A stretch of DNA of 64,000 bases from JABAQJ01 sp046327745 (GCA_046327745.1 JAXLXV010000017.1:62001-126000); one strand, 5' to 3'. Numbered from the stretch's first letter, positions 12,354-22,011 are shown. Notes: generated by a model not told the origin, from the sequence alone. Numbers and translations: made by a program.

Positions 12354-13598
12354 GTGGATATAAAGCGAGACCCACCCAAGAAGACCCGCCGCAACGTCAT
12401 CATCGGAGTCTCGATCGCGGCAGTCGCCATCCTGACGTTTTCGTTGTCGAGACTGGAGGCGCGGCCCCCCTCGATCCAAGAGAACGAGGCGGTCATTGAT
12501 TCGGTCGTTCGCGGGACGTTCACTCGACAGGTCCGGGCGCCCGGGACCCTCATTCCCGAGAACATTCGGTATGTCGCGGCCGTGACGGCCGGACGAGTGG
12601 AGGCGAGACCCCTGCGACCAGGTGCCACGGTGACGAAGGGGACCGTGATTCTGGAGCTGAGCAATCCGGAGGTCCAGTTGCAGGCGCTCGAGGCGCAGCG
12701 CCAGGTGACTCAGGCCGAGCAGGAGCTCGTGACCCTTCGAACGAATCTCGAGGGAAATAGGCTGACGCAAAGCGCCCTTATAGCGACACTAACGTCACAG
12801 CGGAACGCCGCGCTGCGAGATGCCGAGACGCAAGACGCTTTGGAGAAACGTGGGCTCGGATCGGTCAACGAGATCAAGCGCGCCCGAGAATCTGCGACCG
12901 AGCTGCAGGTCCGACTGGACCTTGAGCAGAAGCGGCTGGACCTAATGAGCAGTGCGATGGACGAGCAGATCGGTAAGGCGAAGGCGAATCTGGATCGGCT
13001 GGTCGCCATCGCCCGCTTTCAGGAAGAGCGTGTCAATTCCATGAAGGTGACCGCCGGTCTGGATGGCGTACTTCAGGCCCTCACGTTGGAACTTGGGCAG
13101 TGGGTGGTGCCGGGGCAGACCTTGGCGACCGTGGCCCAGCCGGGACGTTTGAAGGCCGTATTGCGGGTGCCTGAGACTCAAGCCAAGGACGTCGCCATTG
13201 GCCAGAAAACCTCCATCGACACCAGGAACGGATTCGTTTCTGGGCGGGTGATCCGCACGGACCCGGCGGCCATCAATGGCACGGTGACGGTGGACATTGC
13301 CTTGGATGGCGAGTTGCCGAAGGGGGCTCGACCCGACCTGAGCGTAGACGGGACGATCGAGCTGGAGCGGCTGAGTGACGTCCTTTATGTCACGCGTCCG
13401 GCGTACGGCCAGCCGGAGAGCACGGTGGGTCTGTTCAAAGTGGACCCAGATGGAAACACGGCCTCACGGATCAACGTAAAGCTCGGACGTGCATCCGTTA
13501 CGACCATTGAGGTTGTCTCAGGACTACAGCCCGGCGACAAGGTGATTGTCTCCGACATGTCGCGCTACGACACCGTCAACAAGGTGAGACTCAAGTGA
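12354..13598 (+). CDS. MacA/HlyD-family periplasmic adaptor subunit
   Basis: The membrane-fusion protein of an ABC-type efflux system, 414 residues. An N-terminal membrane anchor (about 15-30, NVIIGVSIAAVAILTFSL) follows a lysine/arginine-rich start. Then come a lipoyl-like half (RQVRAPGTLIPENIR, LRPGATVTKGTVILEL), a long coiled-coil hairpin (about 100-215, rich in E/Q/L/R), the second lipoyl half (GVLQALTLELGQWVVPGQTL), a beta-barrel, and a membrane-proximal C-terminal domain with VVSGLQPGDKVIVSD. It starts at GTG. Its stop overlaps the next gene by four bases (GTGA), so the adaptor and ATPase are coupled. The outer-membrane partner is not encoded here. Confidence 0.92.
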   Translation: MDIKRDPPKKTRRNVIIGVSIAAVAILTFSLSRLEARPPSIQENEAVIDSVVRGTFTRQVRAPGTLIPENIRYVAAVTAGRVEARPLRPGATVTKGTVILELSNPEVQLQALEAQRQVTQAEQELVTLRTNLEGNRLTQSALIATLTSQRNAALRDAETQDALEKRGLGSVNEIKRARESATELQVRLDLEQKRLDLMSSAMDEQIGKAKANLDRLVAIARFQEERVNSMKVTAGLDGVLQALTLELGQWVVPGQTLATVAQPGRLKAVLRVPETQAKDVAIGQKTSIDTRNGFVSGRVIRTDPAAINGTVTVDIALDGELPKGARPDLSVDGTIELERLSDVLYVTRPAYGQPESTVGLFKVDPDGNTASRINVKLGRASVTTIEVVSGLQPGDKVIVSDMSRYDTVNKVRLK

Positions 13599-14335
13599 CC
13601 AGCCCGAACTTCTCCTCCAGCAGCTCCGGCACGGCCCTCGCCGAACCACTCATCCAGATGCAAGGGATCAAGAAGATCTTCTACACGGATGAGGTGGAGA
13701 CTCACGCCCTCGCGGATGTGCACTTTGACATCAAGCCCGGGGAGTACATCGCCATTGCCGGTCCTTCCGGCTGCGGCAAGACCACATTGCTCTCGATCCT
13801 TGGCCTGTTGGATACGCCGACGGATGGCAAGTACGTGTTGAGCGGCGAGGATGTCTCGAACTTGTCGCCCGGGGATCGCGCACGAATTCGCAATCGCCAG
13901 ATCGGTTTCATCTTTCAGGCGTTCAACCTGATCGGTGACCTGACGGTGTACGAGAACGTGGAGTTGCCGCTGACGTACCGGGGAATGTCGTCGTCGGACC
14001 GGCGGAAGCGCGTGCAAGAGGCGCTGGAGCGCGTCGGGATGTCGCATCGCATGAAGCATTACCCGTCGCAGCTGTCGGGCGGTCAGCAGCAGCGTGTAGC
14101 CGTCGCTCGCGCCGTCGCGGGTGACCCGGCGATCCTGCTGGCGGACGAACCGACGGGGAACCTGGACTCGACAAATGGCGAGGCCGTTATGGAACTGCTG
14201 CGCGAGTTGCACCGCGGTGGCGCCACAATTTGCATGGTGACGCACGATCCGCGGTATGCGCGGCACGCGGACCGATCGGTCCACTTGTTCGACGGTCGCG
14301 TCGTCGAAGAAACGGCCGGCGGCGCCGAGATCTAA
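13595..14335 (+). CDS. MacB/LolD-type ABC transporter ATPase
   Basis: An ATPase of the MacB/LolD/FtsE group, 246 residues. Walker A is GPSGCGKTT, the Q-loop is FIFQAFNLI, the signature is LSGGQQQRVAVARA, Walker B/D-loop is LLADEPTGNLDS, and the H-loop is MVTHD. All catalytic motifs are intact. It starts with GTG overlapping the adaptor stop. The duplicated permease follows after a 128-bp gap. It is expected to power mechanotransmission by the permease rather than classical transmembrane transport. Confidence 0.95.
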   Translation: MTSPNFSSSSSGTALAEPLIQMQGIKKIFYTDEVETHALADVHFDIKPGEYIAIAGPSGCGKTTLLSILGLLDTPTDGKYVLSGEDVSNLSPGDRARIRNRQIGFIFQAFNLIGDLTVYENVELPLTYRGMSSSDRRKRVQEALERVGMSHRMKHYPSQLSGGQQQRVAVARAVAGDPAILLADEPTGNLDSTNGEAVMELLRELHRGGATICMVTHDPRYARHADRSVHLFDGRVVEETAGGAEI

Positions 14336-14463
14336 CGCGAGCATCCGGCGCGTCGCGATCGGCGCGCCGGACTCCTGGACATCTCGTAGTCCACTTTTTT
14401 CTGGCTGCGCCCCACCGGGTGGCAGCCGGGGCAGCGCCTTTGCGCGCTGGGCGAGGGTGACAC

Positions 14464-16887
14464 ATGGATATACTGCGACAGGACCTCCGCTTGGCCGTAC
14501 GCTCCCTGCGACGCAACCCGGGCTTCGCCACGGCCAGCATCCTATGTGTGGCGTTAGGCATCGCGGCGAACGTCTTCGTCTGGAGCCCATACAACGCCTT
14601 GGTCGTGCGCCCCATGCCGTACCCAGACGGCAATCGCATCATGCAGCTGAACATGTGGAAGCTGAATGAGCAGCGACGTAGTGGGATGTCATTCTCATAT
14701 CCTGACTACGAGGAGCTTGCCCGCACGATCAGTGGGACGCGCACGCCATTTCAGGCGCTCGGGGCCTTTACGGCGCGTGATTGGAATGTCGGCGGCATGG
14801 CCGAATCGGAGCGTTTGGCCGGTGCTCGTGTCACCGCGTCGCTCTTCCCGCTGATCGGGCTGCATCCGGCGCTCGGTCGATTCTTCACCCCCGACGAGGA
14901 CCTGGCCGGCAAGGTCATGGTGCTGGGTTACGGACTGTGGCAACGCAAGTTTGGCGGTGATTCGGCCGTCATCGGCCGCTCGCTGCTGGTCAACGGTGAA
15001 CCGTACGTGGTGATCGGGATCATGCAGCAGGGCATCCAGTTCCCAGAGCGCGAGGACGTGTGGCTGCCGCTCGAACCGGGAACCATGCGCGAACACCGTG
15101 AGTGGCGATACTTGCAAGTCACCGGCCGGCTGGCTCCGGGAGCTACAACGGACGGGGCGAACGCGTGGCTTCGCGACGTCATGCGCCCGCTGGAGACCCG
15201 CTTCCCTGCCAGCAATCGCGGATTCACGGCCTGGACGCAACCGCTCCAGGAAGAGGTGGCGGGTGAGGTGCGCGGCATTTTCCAGATCATGCTCGGCGCC
15301 GTGGGGTTTGTGCTGCTGATCGCCTGCGCGAATGTGGCCAACCTGTTGCTCGCGCGTGGGTCGGCCCGCCAGCGTGAGGTCGCCGTTCGATCGGCCATTG
15401 GCGCCTCGCGTGGGCGCGTCATTCGGCAGCTGCTCACAGAGAGTCTGCTGTTGGCCCTGGCGGGCGGTCTGTTGGGCACTCTCATCGGATCGTGGGCGAT
15501 TGAAGTGTTCACCGTCACCAACGCGCCGGATACGATGCCATTCTGGATGCAGTTTGATGTGGATCGGACGGTGCTGCTGGTCAGCGCGGGGCTGACGGCC
15601 CTCACGGGGCTGCTGTTCGGCTTGGCGCCTGCTGTGCGACTGTCGGCCACCTCGGTGAGCGAGGCGTTGAAGCAGGCGGGCGGACGGTCGGGAAGCGCGT
15701 CGGGATGGGCCGGTCAACTGCGATCATCGCTGGTGGTGGTGCAGCTGTCGTTGTCACTGGTGTTGCTCGTTGGCGCCGCCCTGATGACGCGTTCGTTCCT
15801 CGCTACCCAGCAGGCAGAACTCGGCATTCGGCCGCAGGGTTTGTTGACGATGGACCTGGCGGTGGCCGGTCCGCGGTACGCAAGTGACACGGCCTTTGAC
15901 GCATTGCTCGCCACCCTTCAGCGCGAGATCCTGGCGACGCCGGGGGTGACCGACGTTGGGTTCACGTCGCAAATGCCGATCAAGCACTGCTGCTCGTCCG
16001 ATAGCTATTTCCCAGAGGGGAAGACGTATCCGGAGAGTGATGGTCCGGAAGCTTGGGTCAGCGAGGTCACGCCGGAATTCTTCGCTGCCGCGGGCCTCAC
16101 CTTGCTCGACGGACGCGCCATCCTGACCTCAGATGTCGCGAGGGCGGAACGCGTGGCCGTGATCGATGACGTATTCGCGCAGCGCGAATGGCCTGGTGTG
16201 TCCGCAATAGGTCGTCGGTTCAAGCAACACCCGAATGACAGTTCCTGGACAACTGTGGTGGGCGTGGTCCGTCACGTCGTCCCTCGCAAGGTGACCGATG
16301 ACCGCCACACGCCGGAGATGTTCCTGCCACTCGCCCAACAGCGGGTACGAAACCTGACCGCGGCGATTCGGTCATCGCAGTCTCCATCGGCGCTGGTGCA
16401 ACCCATGCAGGCGGCGATGCGTCGCACCGACCCGGACCTCCCCGTTTCCTCCGTCGAGCCAATGGCCAAGACGACGTGGAACCGGATGTTCGAGTCTCGC
16501 GTCTACGGGATCATGTTTGCCGCCTTTGGAATCGCGGCGTTGGTGCTGGCGGGGATCGGCCTTTATGGCGTCATCTCGTACGCGGTCGCCCAACGGACCC
16601 ACGAGATGGGGATTCGCATGGCGTTGGGAGCCAGTCGACGCGCGATCGTCCGGCTCGTGCTGAGCGGCAGTGCCCGCCTTGTCGCGATCGGCGTCTTGCT
16701 GGGCGTTCCATCCGCTTTGGGGCTCGCGCAATTGCTCCGCGGCGCGCTCTACGGCGTGCAGTCGACGGACCCGCTCACCTTTGTCGGGATCCCGATCTTT
16801 CTGGTCCTCATCGCGTTGCTTGCCTCGTTCATTCCGGCGCGCCGCGCGTCGCGCGTGGACCCGTCGGTAGCGCTACGCAACGACTGA
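14464..16887 (+). CDS. Duplicated MacB/FtsX-type permease (ADOP family)
   Basis: An 807-residue ABC permease built from two MacB-like halves, as in the 'acidobacterial duplicated orphan permease' proteins. It opens with QDLRLAVRSLRRNPGFATAS, then a first membrane helix (about 22-45) ending VVRPMPYPDG. A large periplasmic MacB_PCD domain (about 50-260) and a FtsX trio of helices (about 270-400, with ANVANLLLARGSARQREVAVR) follow. After a linker come a second helix, a second periplasmic domain and a final FtsX trio ending FIPARRASRVDPSVALRND. GIRMALGASRRAIVRLVL marks the coupling helix of the second half. It sits between two ATPase genes in one operon with its adaptor, so it is not an orphan here. 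Confidence 0.93.
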   Translation: MDILRQDLRLAVRSLRRNPGFATASILCVALGIAANVFVWSPYNALVVRPMPYPDGNRIMQLNMWKLNEQRRSGMSFSYPDYEELARTISGTRTPFQALGAFTARDWNVGGMAESERLAGARVTASLFPLIGLHPALGRFFTPDEDLAGKVMVLGYGLWQRKFGGDSAVIGRSLLVNGEPYVVIGIMQQGIQFPEREDVWLPLEPGTMREHREWRYLQVTGRLAPGATTDGANAWLRDVMRPLETRFPASNRGFTAWTQPLQEEVAGEVRGIFQIMLGAVGFVLLIACANVANLLLARGSARQREVAVRSAIGASRGRVIRQLLTESLLLALAGGLLGTLIGSWAIEVFTVTNAPDTMPFWMQFDVDRTVLLVSAGLTALTGLLFGLAPAVRLSATSVSEALKQAGGRSGSASGWAGQLRSSLVVVQLSLSLVLLVGAALMTRSFLATQQAELGIRPQGLLTMDLAVAGPRYASDTAFDALLATLQREILATPGVTDVGFTSQMPIKHCCSSDSYFPEGKTYPESDGPEAWVSEVTPEFFAAAGLTLLDGRAILTSDVARAERVAVIDDVFAQREWPGVSAIGRRFKQHPNDSSWTTVVGVVRHVVPRKVTDDRHTPEMFLPLAQQRVRNLTAAIRSSQSPSALVQPMQAAMRRTDPDLPVSSVEPMAKTTWNRMFESRVYGIMFAAFGIAALVLAGIGLYGVISYAVAQRTHEMGIRMALGASRRAIVRLVLSGSARLVAIGVLLGVPSALGLAQLLRGALYGVQSTDPLTFVGIPIFLVLIALLASFIPARRASRVDPSVALRND

Positions 16888-16988
16888 GCGAACCCCGTCA
16901 AGGCGACCGGGCCAAAACTATGCTGGTCGCCGACGGGTGGTGGGCCCTGTGCGCATGCTGTTAGCGTTGAAGGTGGTTTGCGGCGCCG

Positions 16989-17780
16989 ATGATTTGGCGT
17001 CTTGTCGCTCCTGCTGTTGACTCGCACTCCGTGATGCCCATGTGGCCCCTTCGTTCGTCTGCCGCCCCGGCTGCTGCTGCCGATGAGGCGTTTTCCGGGC
17101 CGGTGACTTCGCTCCGGTCGGTTGAGAAATTTTATGAGATTGCCGCCGGACGTTCCTACGTGCTGCGTCGCATCACGTTTGATATTGCGCCTGGCGAGTT
17201 CGTGACGATCATGGGGCCGTCGGGTGCGGGAAAGTCCACGCTCCTTTCCATCCTCGGGATGTTCGACGCGGCGTGGACGGGTGAGTACTTCCTGTTGGGC
17301 CGAGCGGTCCATGCCATGAAGCCCAAGGACCGACTGGCCCTGAACCGGCGGCACATCGGCTTCGTCTTTCAGCAGTACCACTTGCTCGATGACCTGACCG
17401 TCGCCGAGAATCTCGACCTTCCCTTGTCGTACCGGGACGTGCCGAAGGAAGAGCGGGCCGCCATCGTCGCCGACACCCTGGATCGGTTCCAGATCGTGGG
17501 CAAGAAGGATCTGTATCCTCGTCAGCTGTCTGGGGGACAGCAGCAGCTGGTCGGCGTGGCGCGGGCCGTGATCGCCCGACCGGCGTTGTTGCTGGCGGAC
17601 GAACCAACGGGCAACCTGCATTCGTCGCAAGCCCGCGAGATCATGGAGTTGTTTTCGCAATTGAATGCGGGTGGCACCACGATCGTCCAGGTGACGCACT
17701 CCGAGGAGAACGCTGCGGTGGGGTCGCGGATTGTCACACTCCGTGATGGCTGGATTGTGGAGGACAAGGCCACGCGATAG
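16989..17780 (+). CDS. Second MacB/LolD-type ATPase with altered signature and D-loop
   Basis: An ABC ATPase of the same group, 263 residues. Walker A is GPSGAGKST and the Q-loop is FVFQQYHLL. The signature reads LSGGQQQLVGVARA where RVA/RVAIARA is usual, and the D-loop reads EPTGNLHSS instead of NLDS. The H-loop (QVTHSEEN) is intact. LSGGQ itself and Walker B (LLLADEP) are kept, so ATP binding is likely; the changes could alter dimer turnover. ATG at 16989 gives an N-terminal tail of about 40 residues before the ATPase fold; ATG at 17034 or 17040 would shorten it. It is 27 bp upstream of the response regulator gene. Confidence 0.88.
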   Translation: MIWRLVAPAVDSHSVMPMWPLRSSAAPAAAADEAFSGPVTSLRSVEKFYEIAAGRSYVLRRITFDIAPGEFVTIMGPSGAGKSTLLSILGMFDAAWTGEYFLLGRAVHAMKPKDRLALNRRHIGFVFQQYHLLDDLTVAENLDLPLSYRDVPKEERAAIVADTLDRFQIVGKKDLYPRQLSGGQQQLVGVARAVIARPALLLADEPTGNLHSSQAREIMELFSQLNAGGTTIVQVTHSEENAAVGSRIVTLRDGWIVEDKATR

Positions 17781-17807
17781 GCGCGGCCTGATATCTCCCG
17801 GTGATCC

Positions 17808-19178
17808 GTGCCTGAACCAACTGCCACTGCGCGCGTCCTGATCGCGGACGACCAGCCGGACGTCATCGAGGCCCTTCGCTTGCTCTTGAAGTCGGAAGGG
17901 TATGTCAGCGACGCGGCCAAGTCGCCCAATGAAATCCTCATGTCCCTGCAGGCACGCGACTACGACGCCGTGCTCATGGACCTGAACTACGCGCGGGACA
18001 CGACCTCAGGTCGCGAGGGGTTGGACCTGTTGGAGCGGATCCCCGTGCTCGACGCCACGCTGCCGATCGTGGTCATGACGGCATGGGCCAGCATCGACAC
18101 CGCGGTGGAGGCCATGCGTCGCGGCGCGCATGACTACGTGGAGAAGCCATGGGACAACGCGCGTCTGCTGGCGATCCTGCGCAATGCCATCGAGCTCGGA
18201 CGGGCGCAGCGACGCGCCCAGCGTCTGGAGAGTGAGAACCGAACCCTGCGCGGCGCCCTGCCGAAGATGGTCGCTACCTCACCCAAGATGCGAACCATCC
18301 TGCAGCTGATGGAGCGCATCGGCCCGTCAGATGCAAATGTGTTGATCACGGGAGAACACGGCACGGGAAAGGAGCTTGTGGCCAACTGGCTACACGTCTC
18401 GTCACCGCGCGCGGCGCAGGGATTCGTCGCCGTGAACATGGGCGGCCTGTCCGATGGAGTGTTCGAGAGCGAGTTGTTTGGCCACGTGAAGGGGGCATTC
18501 ACGGATGCCAAGTCCGACCGGATCGGGCGCTTTGAGCTGGCCGATCGCGGGACGCTCTTTCTCGACGAGATCGCCAACACCAGCCCAACGCAACAGGCCA
18601 AGCTGCTGCGTGTGCTGCAGAGTGGAGAGTTCGAGCGTGTCGGGTCGTCACGGGTGAAGACGGTGGATGTGCGGGTGCTGTCAGCCACCAACGCCGACGT
18701 GCGAGAAGAGGTGGTGCAGGGACGGTTTCGGGAGGATCTCCTCTTTCGGTTGAATACGATCGAGATTCACCTGCCACCGCTGCGTGAGCGACGCGAAGAC
18801 ATCCCGGTCCTTGCCCAGGAGTACCTCCGCCGATTTGCTGATCGCTATCGAAAGCGCATTGCTGGCTTCGAATCGGCGGCGATGCAGGCGTTGCTGGAGC
18901 ACAGTTGGCCGGGCAACATTCGCGAGCTTTCGCACTCAGTGGAGCGGGCTGTCCTGATGGCCAGCGGCGAACAGGTCCGCAGTCATGATCTGGCGCTGCG
19001 GGCCGGTGTCGCCTCCGCCGCGCTGCGATTTGAGGACCTGACGCTGGACGAGGCAGAGAAGCTTCTGATTCAGCGCGCGTTGGAGCGCTCAGGTGGCAAG
19101 GTGGCGCAGGCCGCCAAGATGCTCGGCGTTTCGCGCAGCGCGCTTTACCGCCGGCTCGAACAACACCGGCTAGCATGA
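17808..19178 (+). CDS. NtrC-family sigma-54-dependent response regulator (GAFTDA variant)
   Basis: A receiver-AAA+-HTH activator, 456 residues. In the receiver, D14/D15 form the acidic pocket, D58 (VLMDLN) is the phospho-acceptor, T91 is in VVMTAW and K113 is in VEKPW. The AAA+ domain has Walker A GEHGTGKE (182-189) and Walker B GTLFLDEIA. The sigma-54-contact loop reads GAFTDA (229-234), not GAFTGA. The C-terminal Fis-type HTH is GKVAQAAKMLGVSRSALYRR. It starts with GTG. It is followed by its cognate kinase and preceded by the export genes, so it probably controls this operon. The loop variant raises doubt whether it activates sigma-54 promoters in the classical way. Confidence 0.93.
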   Translation: MPEPTATARVLIADDQPDVIEALRLLLKSEGYVSDAAKSPNEILMSLQARDYDAVLMDLNYARDTTSGREGLDLLERIPVLDATLPIVVMTAWASIDTAVEAMRRGAHDYVEKPWDNARLLAILRNAIELGRAQRRAQRLESENRTLRGALPKMVATSPKMRTILQLMERIGPSDANVLITGEHGTGKELVANWLHVSSPRAAQGFVAVNMGGLSDGVFESELFGHVKGAFTDAKSDRIGRFELADRGTLFLDEIANTSPTQQAKLLRVLQSGEFERVGSSRVKTVDVRVLSATNADVREEVVQGRFREDLLFRLNTIEIHLPPLRERREDIPVLAQEYLRRFADRYRKRIAGFESAAMQALLEHSWPGNIRELSHSVERAVLMASGEQVRSHDLALRAGVASAALRFEDLTLDEAEKLLIQRALERSGGKVAQAAKMLGVSRSALYRRLEQHRLA

Positions 19179-19209
19179 GGCCGGCCATTGGCCTGGACGT
19201 CAGGCATTG

Positions 19210-20550
19210 ATGGAACCAGCGCCGCGGCGCCGATTCTCCTTCCCGCACGAACGGCGGGTGTTCTTGTTGGCGCTGTCGGCGGGGCTCCCTGGGGTGGTCG
19301 CCACGCTGGTGCTGCTGTGGATCGGGGGGTATTCCACAAAAGTCGTGTGGACCTTCGGGACACTGGTAGCGGGAATCTGGCTGATTATCGCGATTGCCTT
19401 GCGGGAACGCGTGGTTCGACCGCTGCAGACGCTCTCCAACATGCTGGCCGCGCTTCGCGAGGGGGACTTTTCCCTACGCGCGCGGCTGGGGCAGTCCGAC
19501 GATGCGCTGGGACTGGCGTTGATGGAGATCAACCTGCTCGGTGATACCCTGCGGCATCAGCGGCTTGGCGCCATGGAGGCCACCGCGCTACTTCGTGCGG
19601 TCATGCAGGAGATCGACGTGGCGATCTTCGCCTTCGACGGGGACGGCACGTTGCGCCTGGCCAACCGGGCCGGCGAACGACTACTTGCCTTGCCTTCCGA
19701 ACGCCTCACCGGCCGAAGCGCCGAAGCGTTAGGCATCGCCGAATACTTGGAGGGAAGCGTGCCGCGAGTGTCGGACCGCACGTTTCCTGAGCGCAGCGGA
19801 CGCTGGGAGATTCGGCGGACCACGTTTCGGCAGGACGGACGACCGCACACCCTGCTGGTGATCACCGACGTGACCCGCGCTCTTCGCGAGGAGGAGCTGC
19901 AAGCGTGGCAGCGACTTGTTCGCGTGCTCTCTCACGAAATCAATAACTCGCTAGCGCCCATCAAATCGCTGGCGGGGAGTCTCTCCGGTATTGTTGAGCG
20001 GAACGGCACGCCGCGCGATGGATCGGACGCCGACGATTTGCGCCGCGGGCTCACCGTCATCGGGGGGCGCGCCGACGCCCTTTCGCGCTTCATGTCCGCA
20101 TATGCCAGGGTTGCGCGTTTGCCCGCACCGCGACGGCGCCCAGTGGATGTTGGGGCCTGGGTACGACGCGTGGCAGCGCTCGAAACACGTCTGGCTGTCT
20201 CGGTCGTGCCGGGAAGCGATGTCACGATCAACGCGGACCCCGATCAGCTCGAACAAGCGTTGATCAACCTGGTGCGGAACGCCGTCGACGCGTCCGTGGA
20301 GACCCACGGTGCCGTGCGTGTCGGCTGGTCCGTGGGTCCCGAATTTGTGGACGTGGCGGTCACCGACGATGGCCCGGGACTGGGTGGGGCGGCGAATCTC
20401 TTTGTCCCGTTCTACACGACTAAGCCAGAAGGTACTGGCATCGGCCTAGTCCTCTCGCGACAGATCGCCGAGGCGCATGGCGGTCAGGTACAACTCGAGT
20501 CTCGACGCGAGCACAGTGGCGCCGTGGCCACCCTGCGGGTCCGCCGCTGA
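19210..20550 (+). CDS. NtrB-like membrane sensor histidine kinase
   Basis: A sensor kinase of 446 residues. Two membrane helices (about 17-38 and 46-64) flank only a very short external loop, so it probably senses within or near the membrane. A HAMP-like segment (VVRPLQTLSNMLAALREGDF), a PAS domain (about 125-220), the phospho-acceptor H242 in VLSHEINNSLAPIKS, and a HATPase_c domain follow, with the N-box (LINLVRNAVDAS), DDGPGL and GTGIGLVLSRQIAEAHGG. ATG at 19210 was chosen; an in-frame TTG lies one codon earlier. It is 31 bp after the response regulator and the last gene of the export operon. The ligand may be the exported compound or envelope stress; that is inference. Confidence 0.92.
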   Translation: MEPAPRRRFSFPHERRVFLLALSAGLPGVVATLVLLWIGGYSTKVVWTFGTLVAGIWLIIAIALRERVVRPLQTLSNMLAALREGDFSLRARLGQSDDALGLALMEINLLGDTLRHQRLGAMEATALLRAVMQEIDVAIFAFDGDGTLRLANRAGERLLALPSERLTGRSAEALGIAEYLEGSVPRVSDRTFPERSGRWEIRRTTFRQDGRPHTLLVITDVTRALREEELQAWQRLVRVLSHEINNSLAPIKSLAGSLSGIVERNGTPRDGSDADDLRRGLTVIGGRADALSRFMSAYARVARLPAPRRRPVDVGAWVRRVAALETRLAVSVVPGSDVTINADPDQLEQALINLVRNAVDASVETHGAVRVGWSVGPEFVDVAVTDDGPGLGGAANLFVPFYTTKPEGTGIGLVLSRQIAEAHGGQVQLESRREHSGAVATLRVRR

Positions 20551-20621
20551 CCTAGCGGCGGACCCTCAGCAAACCGCCGCCAGGCTTAGCTGTCTATCTT
20601 GCCGAACGGACGCGAAGACGC

Positions 20622-21041
20622 CTAACGTGACGCGGGCGGCACGAGGCCATTCAGCCGAGCGTATACTGTCAGTTGGCCGTAGTGCTCGGCGTTGTGTGCA
20701 ATGAACGAGACCATCGTATTCGCGCTCTCTTCATCCACGGCCTCCTTGCGACGCTTGAACGCCATGGCAGCATCGTTGAAGCTCCGCTCCAGTGCCGCCA
20801 CGATTTTCGCCTTGGTCGAAAACTGCGCCCGTGGTAACTCGTTGGCCTCGCCGTCGACGGGCTTTCCATCCAGCGTGCCCGCGACGTAGGTATTCCAGAA
20901 GGCCACGTGCCGCAACTGTTCAGCGACGGACCTCACCTCGGGTGTCGCCCGATATTCATACTGCTCGGCGGGGACCGCCTGAGCCAGTTGAACAATCTTC
21001 TCGCCGGTCTCGGACCAGCGAGTCAACAACATGCTTTGCAT
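20622..21041 (-). CDS. DinB-family putative metal-dependent enzyme
   Basis: A four-helix DinB/YfiT-like protein of 139 residues. The metal-binding histidine triad is visible: one His in LRHVAFWN and two in IAHNAEHYGQL, close to the C-terminus. Family members include thiol transferases and many proteins of unknown reaction. I prefer ATG at 21041 because GGGAG lies just upstream with good spacing; ATG at 21053 and longer frames are possible but lack this. The stop codon lies inside a GTTAGGC motif. It stands alone between the kinase gene (convergent) and the AraC regulator (same strand, about 110 bp upstream). Confidence 0.82.
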   Translation of the reverse strand: MQSMLLTRWSETGEKIVQLAQAVPAEQYEYRATPEVRSVAEQLRHVAFWNTYVAGTLDGKPVDGEANELPRAQFSTKAKIVAALERSFNDAAMAFKRRKEAVDEESANTMVSFIAHNAEHYGQLTVYARLNGLVPPASR

Positions 21042-21150
21042 GTTCACTCCCATAGCGTATAGGTGGTACCGGTCCACTAGCGGACCGGAACATGCGAGCA
21101 AGCTACGGGACGATTTGAGCGGCGGCTTTCGGATTCTTGCGGAGTTGTAG

Positions 21151-22011
21151 CTAGCGGGACACGCCGGCCCAGACGGGAGTACTTAGTGAGGCGCGCAACA
21201 CGGGAAGTGGAGCCCCTCGTCGGACCGCCGATGGCACGATGCCATAACGCCGCCGAAATGCGGTGACGAAGTGGCTAAGCGAGCAAAAGCCGACGTCGTA
21301 GCACGTCAGGCTCACGCTGGCTCCGCCCAAGAGCATTCGAGCGGCATGGCGCAAGCGCACCGCCGTCAGGTACCGATGCGGCGGCATTCCGGCCAGCGCC
21401 TTGAATTCCCGCGCGAAGTGATAAGGGCTGAGCCCCGCCGCATTGGCGAGCTGACGTAACGTGAGAGCACTCGCGAAATCGTGCTCGATGAGTCCGACGG
21501 CGCGATCGATGCGGCGCATGAGGTCCGTCATCTCTCCCGGCCTGCGGGTGCGCGGTGCAGGTCGTCGGCCGCCTGCCGCCTCGAACAGGGAGCCCGCAAG
21601 AAGGTCAAATCGTATGTCGTCCATTGGCGCGCAGCCGCGCAGCCGATGGCGAAGAAAGGTCAGGCGAGCGGAGAGTGGAATGGCCGGGGGCGCCAGCCCA
21701 GGCAGATCGGCTCGGCGAAGCTCTTCTACCGCATCGTCTGCGTAGGCCACCGTCAAGCAACGGTCGGTGGGGATGGCATCCTGATGCCGGCAGGAAAAGG
21801 ACATTCCACCTACTGCCAAAAACACCATGCCGGGGTCAATTCGACGAGACTCACCGGACATGGTGACGTCGAACGTCCCGCCATCTACAAAGTTCACCGA
21901 GTCACACGAGGCGACCTCGACGTCCGGATCGGCATGTTCATGCGCCACCGGGTGATGGAATTCACTCAGCGTCGCCCGATCTGTTTGCAGGAGAATGTTC
22001 ACGCAGTTCAC
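21151..22011 (-). CDS. AraC-family transcriptional regulator
   Basis: A 286-residue regulator. The N-terminal half has cupin-like content (EFHHPVAHEHADPDVEV, DGGTFDVTMSG) that probably binds an effector. The C-terminal half (about 185-285) carries the two helix-turn-helix units: LTLRQLANAAGLSPYHFAREF and VSLTCYDVGFCSLSHFVTAFRRRYG, with the second-unit core DVGFCSLSHF. It is divergent from the osmC-like gene, with 277 bp between, so it may control that gene, itself, or the downstream dinB-like gene. The effector is unknown. Confidence 0.88.
   Translation of the reverse strand: MNCVNILLQTDRATLSEFHHPVAHEHADPDVEVASCDSVNFVDGGTFDVTMSGESRRIDPGMVFLAVGGMSFSCRHQDAIPTDRCLTVAYADDAVEELRRADLPGLAPPAIPLSARLTFLRHRLRGCAPMDDIRFDLLAGSLFEAAGGRRPAPRTRRPGEMTDLMRRIDRAVGLIEHDFASALTLRQLANAAGLSPYHFAREFKALAGMPPHRYLTAVRLRHAARMLLGGASVSLTCYDVGFCSLSHFVTAFRRRYGIVPSAVRRGAPLPVLRASLSTPVWAGVSR

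Noticed and set aside
14695..15717. Minus-strand open frame opposite the duplicated permease
   Set aside because: It has arginine/serine-rich, motif-free content typical of an antisense shadow.
20553..20587. Hairpin after the sensor kinase gene as terminator
   Set aside because: GCGGCGG/CCGCCGC stem with a mismatch and no T-run; too weak to call.
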